Below are positions 1-5,778 of a DNA stretch of 7,478 nucleotides, piece after piece. The stretch's first letter is position 1. Every line of letters starts with the position of its first letter. This stretch comes from Helicobacteraceae bacterium (GTDB lineage Bacteria > Campylobacterota > Campylobacteria > Campylobacterales > SZUA-545): NCBI GenBank assembly GCA_011390075.1, contig JAABTA010000041.1, positions 1-7,478 on the forward strand, read 5' to 3'. A model generated the notes under the pieces. The model made no database searches, was not told the origin of the DNA, and saw only the letters and a program-made list of their open reading frames with translations. Position numbers and translations under genes: made by a program.

Positions 1-590
1 TCTCCCATTGTTTTAAGATATTTTGGATTTTCAAAAGTGACAATCTTAAGCTGGGCTAAAGCTCCCTCTTCTGTGAGGGTTTCGCTATTTTTGGTAAAGA
101 TATTCCCGTCACTGGTTATATTAATGTTTTGTCCATTTGAAACAGTGATAGGCGTATCTTCTGCCGACATAAGAGGATGCCCCTCACTGTTGACAATCAC
201 TCCGTTTTCATTGAGCGTAAAGTTGCCATCTCGTGTGTATTTGATACCTGTTGGTGTCTCGATAGCAAAGTAGAGCTCTTTTTGTTGGAAGGCAATATCA
301 AGCTTATTGCCAGTTTCGACAACTGTTCCTTCGCTTTGGTCTGTGTACTCTTCGACTATTTGAGGTACTCTGACCATGGAGCGGTTAAGAAACTTACTTC
401 CCTCTTTTGTGTGATTATCCAGTGGCAAATCATCGCGGGATTCTTTAAAAAGTCGCATAAAATCCCCAATAACCACATCATCTCTTTTAAAACCATTGGT
501 ATTGAGATTGGCTAAGTTGTTGGAGACTACATCGAGTCTATTAAATTGTGTCACCATACCACCGGTATTGGAGTAGAAACCAGTTTGCAT
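1..590 (-). CDS. flgG2: Flagellar basal-body rod protein, FlgG2/FlgF type (3' end outside window)
   Basis: The minus strand reads open from an ATG at 590 to the window edge, giving about 196 N-terminal residues of a family usually 260-270 aa long. The protein starts MQTGFYSNTGGMVTQFNRLD and continues with VVSNNLANLNTNGFKRD, the classic N-terminal rod/hook motif of FlgF/FlgG proteins. This segment forms the coiled part that packs in the axial structure outside the inner membrane. The stretch 'NRLDV(V/I)SNNLAN', followed by 'GDFMRLFKES', resembles the second FlgG paralogue (FlgG2) of Campylobacter and Helicobacter more than the major distal-rod FlgG. FlgF remains an alternative name. A strong Shine-Dalgarno (AGAGGTG on the minus strand, about 595-601) fixes the start. 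A sigma-54 promoter lies just upstream, as known for rod and hook genes in this phylum. No signal peptide is seen, which fits export by the flagellar type III system. Confidence 0.9.
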   Translation of the reverse strand, partial: MQTGFYSNTGGMVTQFNRLDVVSNNLANLNTNGFKRDDVVIGDFMRLFKESRDDLPLDNHTKEGSKFLNRSMVRVPQIVEEYTDQSEGTVVETGNKLDIAFQQKELYFAIETPTGIKYTRDGNFTLNENGVIVNSEGHPLMSAEDTPITVSNGQNINITSDGNIFTKNSETLTEEGALAQLKIVTFENPKYLKTMG

Positions 591-620
591 ATACACCTCT
601 TTTTTTAAATCTTGTACTAC

Positions 621-643
621 TTAAGCTAAAACCGTTCCAAAAA
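621..643 (-). promoter_or_regulatory. Sigma-54 (RpoN) promoter of flgG2
   Basis: Read on the minus strand, the sequence is TTTTTGGAACGGTTTTAGCT. The -24 element TTGGAAC has its GG at 638-637, and the -12 element has its GC at 626-625, with exactly ten bases between the dinucleotides. This closely matches the campylobacterial RpoN consensus (TTGGAAC, then TTGCTT with the GC in register). Transcription would start near 613, leaving a leader of about 22 nt that contains the Shine-Dalgarno. RpoN with the FlgS/FlgR pair is known to drive middle flagellar genes in this group. That control is inferred here. Confidence 0.85.
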
Positions 644-659
644 GTGCTGACAAGTGTTG

Positions 660-686
660 GTTATTTAACTGTTGGAAAAATAACAG
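660..686. repeat. Overlapping short dyads in the divergent intergenic region
   Basis: GTTATTT (660-666) and AAATAAC (678-684) form a perfect 7-bp inverted repeat with an 11-base spacer. CTGTT (669-673) and AACAG (682-686) form a second, overlapping one. The hexamer TGTTGG occurs at 655-660, 670-675 and 706-711. The dyad lies roughly 60 bp upstream of the predicted flgG2 start and roughly 90 bp upstream of the predicted kinase-gene start, so it could serve as an operator for either. In AT-rich DNA such short dyads can arise by chance, and I recognise no known binding motif. Confidence 0.3.
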
Positions 687-730
687 CTCTGATCAATACA
701 GGCTTTGTTGGAACTAAGAAGGATCTTTTC

Positions 731-765
731 ACAATTTTTTACCCAACCTTGTTATAATCAGAGAG
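731..765 (+). promoter_or_regulatory. Probable sigma-70 promoter of the kinase-regulator operon
   Basis: A perfect TATAAT -10 box lies at 753-758 in the context TTGTTATAATCAG. Upstream there is no convincing -35 hexamer, but a T-tract at 735-740 fits the weak -35 and AT-periodic upstream region typical of campylobacterial housekeeping promoters. The predicted start near 765 leaves a leader of about 34 nt before the kinase ATG at 799. Confidence 0.65.
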
Positions 766-798
766 TAACAATACAAACATTCTCTAAAAGTGCACAAA

Positions 799-2988
799 AT
801 GTCCAATAATAGCTTTGAAAAAGATCTTTTATACAACAGCCCAACCACCATCTTTAATCTTGATAAAAATGGTGTTTTTTTAGACTATATTCCATCAAGA
901 AAGATGCGTACCTATGTCCCGAGTGAAGAATTTTTAGGAAAGAGGATTCAAGATGTTTTTCCAAAAGAACTCTCAGATAAATTCAACAGCGCTTTGCAAG
1001 AGATCTTAGAGGACGACAAAGAGCCTCAAGTGATCTACTCTTTAGAAGAAGATGGAGAGATAAAACACTATAAAGCGGAGCTTAGTTTAGGCAGTAGTGA
1101 TAATATTGTTGTGTTTGTTGATAATATTACAGATCTTGTTGTTGCAAAAGAGTCTGTTCGTAAGCACAAAGGCAATGTAGAGTATCTTGTTAAAATTATT
1201 GATAACTCCAGCGATGAGATCTTGCTTTTGGACATTGATAGCCAAAGAGTTATCTATGCCAATGCTAAACTTTTACACTCTACAGGATATGTATTAGAGG
1301 AGATACAAGGAATGTATCACGCTCAGCTTGTGAGTGGACTGAGCCTCTCTTTATTGCAAAAAGATATTGCACAAGGATTGGTAGAGAGAAACTACTATCA
1401 GTTCCAAAGAGTAAAAAAAAATAGAGAGAAATACTATGTGGAAGCGAAGTTTAAAAAGCTAGAGAGGGATTCACATGTTCTTGTCTGCATTGCTGAGGAC
1501 TTAACTGAACAAAAGTTTCTACACGCTCTTTTAAAAAGGAGCGAAAGCAAATATGAGCTCTTTTTTAATAATGCTGGGCTCTCTATTGTAACCACTGACC
1601 TTGCGTTTAATATTGTTGATTTTAATAAAGAGTTTGAGAAACTGTGCCAATTTCCCAAAAGTGAGATCTACTCACTCAATCTAGACACCCTTTTACAACA
1701 ACAGCTTCAATTCTTTGGTAGTTTAATTCAAAACAGAAGATTTCAAGGCAAAATTACAACCTATACCAAAGAGTCAGTGAGTGTCTCTGTGACATTTACC
1801 CAATTAACATTTGATGAGGAGTCTCTCTATCAATTTATTATCTCCGATATCTCAAATGTAGAAAAACTTAAAAGTGAGATAGAGCTTTTAAAAGAGCGTT
1901 TTGAACTTGCTATTGAAAACAGTGCCCTTGGTCTGTGGGATTGGGATCTAAGAAGTAATAAGGTCTATTACTCAAAACAGCTAAAAGGAATGCTAGGATT
2001 TAAACAAAGCGATCTTGTAAGTACTCCAGAGGCTCTGTACACCCTTGTGCATCCTGATGATAAAGAAAAATTTACAAAAGAGGTAGAGAAAAACATAGAG
2101 AGAAAAACAAAATATTATGAGCTGGAACTTAGGTTTAGGACTAAAACAGGTGAGTATAAGTGGATTTTAGACAGAGGTAAAACCCTGTTTCAAGAAGACA
2201 AGCCTATAAGAATGGTGGGCACTCACACAGATATTGATAAAAGAAAAAGAGCCGAAGAGAAGATTATTGAAAAGGATAAAGTCATCCTCATCCAGTCAAG
2301 ACAGGCTGCAATGGGAGAGATGATTAGTATGATTGCCCATCAATGGAGGCAGCCAATTTCTAGTATCTCTATGGCTGTGAATAATCTTTTGGTTGATATT
2401 GCTCTTGATCAGTGCAATGTAGATGAGACGAAAAAAAGTTTAGAAAATATTAATCAACTTGTTGAGTATCTCTCAAAAACCATTAGCGATTTTAAAAACT
2501 TCTTTAGAGGAGGTAAAAAAAAGCTTGTAGATTTTGAGAGTATAGTCCAAGGTTGTCTCTCTCTTGTAGGGAGTAGTTTAATTAATAATAATATAAAATT
2601 TATTTATAATGTAAAATATGAAGACAAAATTTATGCAGATTTTAATCAGTTTATACAGATATTGCTTATCTTGATTAATAATGCAAAGGATGCTCTAGCC
2701 AATAAAGATGATTTAGATAGAAAAATAGAAGTAGAGATTGCAAAAACAAACAGTTTTGTTACTATTGCAGTTATTGATAATGGTCAAGGTGTGGATGAGA
2801 CAATTAAAGATAAGATCTTTGAGCCATACTTTACAACAAAAGATGACAAGAATGGCACAGGAATTGGCCTATATATGGTAGAGAATATTGTACAAAAACA
2901 CCTGAGAGGGAAAATCTTTTTAGAGGATACTCCAATAGGGGCTAAGTTTGTTGTAAAAATTCATGAGAAGTTTTTGAAAGAAGTGTAA
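799..2988 (+). CDS. Cytoplasmic multi-PAS sensor histidine kinase
   Basis: This 729-residue protein has no transmembrane segment or signal peptide, so it should sense inside the cell. Four PAS-like modules fit at about residues 10-118, 130-240, 250-357 and 367-485. The last is a PAS_3-type fold with WDWDLRSNKVYYS and a PAC-like tail (YKWILDRG...GTHTDIDKRK). The transmitter follows: H-box MIAHQWRQPI with His514 as the likely phosphorylated residue, N-box ILINNAKDAL (Asn628), G1 box DNGQG (Asp660), F-box FEPYFTTK and G2 box GTGIGL (from Gly686). The usual first N-box Asn is Ile624, which is odd. The start is the ATG at 799. A GTG at 790 would add three residues. Neither has a strong Shine-Dalgarno, but AAAAG at 786-790 is better spaced for the ATG. 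The stop overlaps the next gene (TAATG), so the regulator is the likely phosphotransfer partner. The ligand or cofactor of the PAS domains cannot be read from sequence. Confidence 0.92.
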   Translation: MSNNSFEKDLLYNSPTTIFNLDKNGVFLDYIPSRKMRTYVPSEEFLGKRIQDVFPKELSDKFNSALQEILEDDKEPQVIYSLEEDGEIKHYKAELSLGSSDNIVVFVDNITDLVVAKESVRKHKGNVEYLVKIIDNSSDEILLLDIDSQRVIYANAKLLHSTGYVLEEIQGMYHAQLVSGLSLSLLQKDIAQGLVERNYYQFQRVKKNREKYYVEAKFKKLERDSHVLVCIAEDLTEQKFLHALLKRSESKYELFFNNAGLSIVTTDLAFNIVDFNKEFEKLCQFPKSEIYSLNLDTLLQQQLQFFGSLIQNRRFQGKITTYTKESVSVSVTFTQLTFDEESLYQFIISDISNVEKLKSEIELLKERFELAIENSALGLWDWDLRSNKVYYSKQLKGMLGFKQSDLVSTPEALYTLVHPDDKEKFTKEVEKNIERKTKYYELELRFRTKTGEYKWILDRGKTLFQEDKPIRMVGTHTDIDKRKRAEEKIIEKDKVILIQSRQAAMGEMISMIAHQWRQPISSISMAVNNLLVDIALDQCNVDETKKSLENINQLVEYLSKTISDFKNFFRGGKKKLVDFESIVQGCLSLVGSSLINNNIKFIYNVKYEDKIYADFNQFIQILLILINNAKDALANKDDLDRKIEVEIAKTNSFVTIAVIDNGQGVDETIKDKIFEPYFTTKDDKNGTGIGLYMVENIVQKHLRGKIFLEDTPIGAKFVVKIHEKFLKEV

Positions 2989-4949
2989 TGACAAAAGATC
3001 TAGAAAAACTCAAACGGTTTGGAAAAACGCTTACGGTTTTATATGTCGAAGATGACATTACCTTGCAAAAAGAGACAAAAGTTTTTTTGCTTAAATTTTT
3101 TAAAAAAGTTATCACTGCTGATAATGGAGCAAAAGCCCTTGAGAGATTTAAAGAGCAAGATTTTCATCTTATTGTAGCAGATGTGAAGATGCCGGTAATG
3201 GATGGACTTACCATGTGTCAAGAGATTCGCAAACTTAATAAAAAGATCCCTATTATTGTGACAACAGCTTTTGATGAGAAAGAGTTTCTTTTTAAAGCAC
3301 TAGAAATTGGTGTAACAAACTATCTCTTAAAACCAATAGAGCACAAGATCTTTATTCTTACTTTAGTGAAAACCCTTAAAGAGAATTTTTTAGAAAAAAG
3401 AGTGGAGGAGTTAAACGCTCTTTTAAAAAATATTATCAACTACCAAAAAAATATGCTTGTAGTGGTTAAAGAGACAAAAATTGTTTTAGCCAATAGGCAA
3501 TTTTTGGAATTTTTTTCCTTGCACTCTCTTCACGAAGCACAGATACGACAAAAAAGCCTAGGTCTAAGTTTTATTCAAGAGGATGGATTTTTCTATCCAG
3601 AACACCCATTGGAGTGGATAAACGAGATGACAAAACTCAAAAGCTGTAAGGTAAAAATCTACTCTAATAAAGAGAAGGAGGAGATTGTTTGTATGGTTGA
3701 GATTACCCCACTGCCTAGCAAAGAGTGTCTTATCTCTTTAGCAGATGTGACAAAGATCTTAAAAGAGGACAAAAAAATACAAGATGACGCTTCGATGGAT
3801 CCTCTCACCAATACCTATAATGGCTATAAATTTACAGAGCTTGTAGAGAGTTTTATCAAGCACTATGACCTCAAAGATGATGGAACAATTATCTTCATAC
3901 GGGTAGATAATTACAAGTATCTTAAAGAGATCTATGGCTACAAAGAGGCCAATGGCTATTTGAAAAAACTCTCAGATGTGCTTAGGTTTGCTATAACACC
4001 CGATATAGTTCTTTCGCGGTTTGATGATAAAAGTTTTGCTCTTTTAAATGAACAGAGCCTTTTTGAGAGCCTAGAACTGATACAAAAAATTAAAAAGCTT
4101 CTTGCCGAAGATACCACAATCAATCAAGAGGTGCGCTTAAGTTTTAGTGGGACAAAAATCGGAAAGAACGATAGTGTCTCCTCGCTCATCTCAAAAAGTG
4201 ATAAATACCTCTACCTTGCCAAAGAGAGTGTTGAAAATGACACTATAACCGATGCAGATAGTGAGACAACATTTGAAACAAGTGGGGAATCAAAAGATAT
4301 TCTAAGACTGCTTAAAGGGGCAATGACTAAGAGAAATCCTATTAAGGTCTTTAATCTCTATAAAGGACTCTCTGTCTCTTCAGAAGGACAGATAGATTTT
4401 GTGGGAGAGGACTCAGTGGGAGTTATTTTAGGAAAAAGTCAGCTCTTAGCCCTAGAGTATGAAAAAGAGGGCTATATCTACAGCACAAATTTTTCCAGTG
4501 TGATTAAAGCAAAAGTGGAAAAAATTGACTGGAGCCATCACCGATGCTTTTTTTCTCTATTTAAAAGAGCCCCAACTTCCCCTGTACATAGAAAATGTAT
4601 ACGGGTAATCCCTAGAAGCGCAACACCTGTGACGCTTTTGTATGACAATGAGACTATTCAGGGAAATATTTTGGATATTTCAAAAAACTCTCTTGCTATA
4701 AAAATCACAGGAGATGCCACATTGCCTAAAGAACAAGAGATAGAACTTCTCTTTTCTCTTGTGGCCGGTGTCAGAGATATAGCAATGAGTGTCCATGGGA
4801 AATTGAAGTTGATGATTGAAAATCCAAATTGGAAAAAGGTTGTGATAGATCTCTATCCTGATAGAGAGAGTGAAAAAAAACTTTCCATCTACATTACAAC
4901 AAGACAGATGGAAATTGTTAGAGAGTTTAAAAAAAAGAGTGAACAATGA
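2988..4949 (+). CDS. Response regulator, REC-PAS-degenerate GGDEF-PilZ
   Basis: This 653-residue protein carries four modules. An N-terminal receiver (about 15-130) has an intact phosphorylation site: acidic pocket Glu21-Asp23, phosphoacceptor Asp65 in VADVKMPVMDG, Thr93 and Lys115-Pro116. A PAS-like module (about 140-262) contains KIVLANRQFLEFF. A diguanylate-cyclase fold (about 265-418) begins DPLTNTYNGYKF. Its signature, normally RxGGDEF, reads RFDDKSF (344-350), so cyclase activity is very unlikely. After an acidic, Ser/Thr-rich linker (about 415-437) comes a YcgR-like beta-barrel region and a PilZ domain with R535xxxR539 and D563-I-S-K-N-S568. The last Gly of the PilZ D/NxSxxG motif is replaced by Ser, so c-di-GMP binding is possible but uncertain. 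No DNA-binding domain is present, so output is probably through protein contact. Translation is coupled to the kinase by the TAATG overlap. The kinase is the likely partner, inferred from position. Confidence 0.9.
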   Translation: MTKDLEKLKRFGKTLTVLYVEDDITLQKETKVFLLKFFKKVITADNGAKALERFKEQDFHLIVADVKMPVMDGLTMCQEIRKLNKKIPIIVTTAFDEKEFLFKALEIGVTNYLLKPIEHKIFILTLVKTLKENFLEKRVEELNALLKNIINYQKNMLVVVKETKIVLANRQFLEFFSLHSLHEAQIRQKSLGLSFIQEDGFFYPEHPLEWINEMTKLKSCKVKIYSNKEKEEIVCMVEITPLPSKECLISLADVTKILKEDKKIQDDASMDPLTNTYNGYKFTELVESFIKHYDLKDDGTIIFIRVDNYKYLKEIYGYKEANGYLKKLSDVLRFAITPDIVLSRFDDKSFALLNEQSLFESLELIQKIKKLLAEDTTINQEVRLSFSGTKIGKNDSVSSLISKSDKYLYLAKESVENDTITDADSETTFETSGESKDILRLLKGAMTKRNPIKVFNLYKGLSVSSEGQIDFVGEDSVGVILGKSQLLALEYEKEGYIYSTNFSSVIKAKVEKIDWSHHRCFFSLFKRAPTSPVHRKCIRVIPRSATPVTLLYDNETIQGNILDISKNSLAIKITGDATLPKEQEIELLFSLVAGVRDIAMSVHGKLKLMIENPNWKKVVIDLYPDRESEKKLSIYITTRQMEIVREFKKKSEQ

Positions 4950-5026
4950 AAAACAAGGTTGCGAGGGCACTCCGCCGAGGAGCTCCTTTTGCCACTTGTT
5001 GGAAAAGGAGATTTATAGATGAATAG
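4946..5026 (+). CDS. Putative 26-codon leader ORF bridging regulator and ODP genes
   Basis: An ATG at 4946 overlaps the regulator stop (ATGA) and opens a 26-codon frame ending in TAG at 5024-5026, eight bases into the downstream gene, whose ATG is at 5019. The peptide would be basic, with five Arg (residues 7, 10, 11, 21, 22), three Lys and one Cys (18) just before a Trp. Its arginines use AGG, CGC, CGA, AGG and AGA. Stop-start overlaps at both ends suggest termination-reinitiation. The reading frame runs through the hairpin that covers the next Shine-Dalgarno. The upstream ribosome site (AAGAGTG) is weak. I recognise no family. It could be a chance frame, but the placement makes a coupling or leader role worth considering. 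Confidence 0.35.
   Translation: MKNKVARALRRGAPFATCWKRRFIDE
4952..5010 (+). promoter_or_regulatory. GC-rich RNA hairpin that sequesters the ODP Shine-Dalgarno
   Basis: CTCCTTTT (4983-4990) and AAAAGGAG (5003-5010) are a perfect 8-bp inverted repeat, extended by CC/GG (4992-4993 with 5001-5002) across one bulged G. The right arm contains AAGGAG, the Shine-Dalgarno of the ATG at 5019, so the folded form would hide it. An alternative pairing set leaves that site free: AACAAG (4952-4957) with CTTGTT (4995-5000), GGCA (4966-4969) with TGCC (4990-4993), and CTCC (4970-4973) with GGAG (4979-4982). The segment 4957-4993 is about two-thirds G+C, far above its surroundings. It matches no riboswitch class I can recall. 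Switching is an inference from base pairing alone. Confidence 0.45.
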
Positions 5027-5768
5027 AAAATTAGGTGAAGTTATTTTTGACCAAGAGGGAGTGCAAGTTGTTGTTTTTAGTATAGAAAATGAGGCCAATG
5101 GTCTTGATATTATCTCTACAAACCAGTATCTTATTATTAATAGCAATAGAGGTTTTTTAATTGATCCAGGAGGCATGGTCTTAGCCCAAGATCTTGCCGA
5201 TGCTGTGGGGCATTTTATACCAATAGAAAATCTAGAGTATATCTTTTTTTCTCACCAAGATCCTGATGTGCTTTCCTCTATTGAATTTTGGAGTATGGCA
5301 ACCCCAGCCAAGCTCCTTGTGCCTAGTGTTTGGGAAAGATTTATCTCCCATTTTGCTATCTTAGATTTTGCAAGGGTAGTTCCAATTGAAGACGAGGGAG
5401 TGAGCCTGCAATTTGGCACAAGCCCCCTCCAGTTTATTCCTGCACACTTTCTTCATAGTCCTGGGAATCTTACTGTGTATGAGCACCACTCAAAAATACT
5501 CTTTTCCGGAGATATAGGCGCGGCTATTTTCCCCCCTGATAAACAGATGCAATATACTACAGATTTCCATTCATTTAAAGAGTTTGCGCAAGGTTTTCAT
5601 CAAAGATATATGGCTGGAAACAGAGCGTGCAGGCGGTGGGTTTCTTTGGTGCAAGATCTAGAGATTGCTATGATTGCCCCACAACATGGAGCAATTTATA
5701 AAGAGAAGGCTGTCAAAGAGTTTTTAGAGTGGTTTTCTAACCTTGAGTGCGGGGTAGATCTTTTGTGA
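5019..5768 (+). CDS. Stand-alone MBL-fold di-iron protein, oxygen-binding (ODP) type
   Basis: This 249-residue soluble protein has the metallo-beta-lactamase fold of flavodiiron proteins but lacks the flavodoxin domain (full flavodiiron proteins have about 400 residues). The candidate metal ligands all lie at the expected spacing: His79-x-Asp81-x-Asp83 (SHQDPD), His146 (LHSPGN), Asp165 (SGDIGAA) and His223 (PQHG). Flavodiiron proteins usually have Glu at the Asp81 position and His after Asp83; here the latter is Val84. Related free-standing ODPs bind oxygen or peroxide at a di-iron site, and the characterised Treponema example works in chemotaxis. I infer an oxygen/redox sensing or scavenging role. 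Without the flavin domain it probably does not reduce oxygen efficiently by itself. A strong AAGGAG (5005-5010) sets the start, but it lies within a hairpin arm. The gene follows the regulator by 69 bp, suggesting joint function with the two-component pair. A hydrolase of the same fold is the less likely alternative. Confidence 0.82.
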   Translation: MNRKLGEVIFDQEGVQVVVFSIENEANGLDIISTNQYLIINSNRGFLIDPGGMVLAQDLADAVGHFIPIENLEYIFFSHQDPDVLSSIEFWSMATPAKLLVPSVWERFISHFAILDFARVVPIEDEGVSLQFGTSPLQFIPAHFLHSPGNLTVYEHHSKILFSGDIGAAIFPPDKQMQYTTDFHSFKEFAQGFHQRYMAGNRACRRWVSLVQDLEIAMIAPQHGAIYKEKAVKEFLEWFSNLECGVDLL

Positions 5769-5778
5769 TAGATACTAG

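Noticed and set aside
37..515. Plus-strand open frames of 78 and 112 codons
   Set aside because: They lie opposite flgG2, whose minus-strand translation is a clear family match; they have no ribosome site and no recognisable protein.
704..724. Plus-strand TTGGAAC (708-714) as a second sigma-54 promoter for the kinase operon
   Set aside because: The -24 half matches, but the required GC ten bases further on is absent (the sequence reads GA), so the site is unlikely to be functional.
548..757. Plus-strand 69-codon frame running from flgG2 into the intergenic region
   Set aside because: It begins antisense to the flgG2 start, covers both the sigma-54 site and the T-tract upstream of the kinase -10 box, and has no Shine-Dalgarno or family resemblance.
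790..798. GTG at 790 as start of the histidine kinase
   Set aside because: It adds only three residues and has no spaced ribosome site; the ATG at 799 is preferred, although the evidence is weak for either.
4952..5010. Known riboswitch (for example preQ1, given the queH gene downstream)
   Set aside because: It lacks the preQ1 core with its A-rich tail, sits before the ODP gene rather than directly before queH, and matches no other class I can recall.
4680..5176. Minus-strand frames of 95-96 codons across the regulator-ODP junction
   Set aside because: They overlap two well-supported plus-strand genes and show no family features or ribosome sites.
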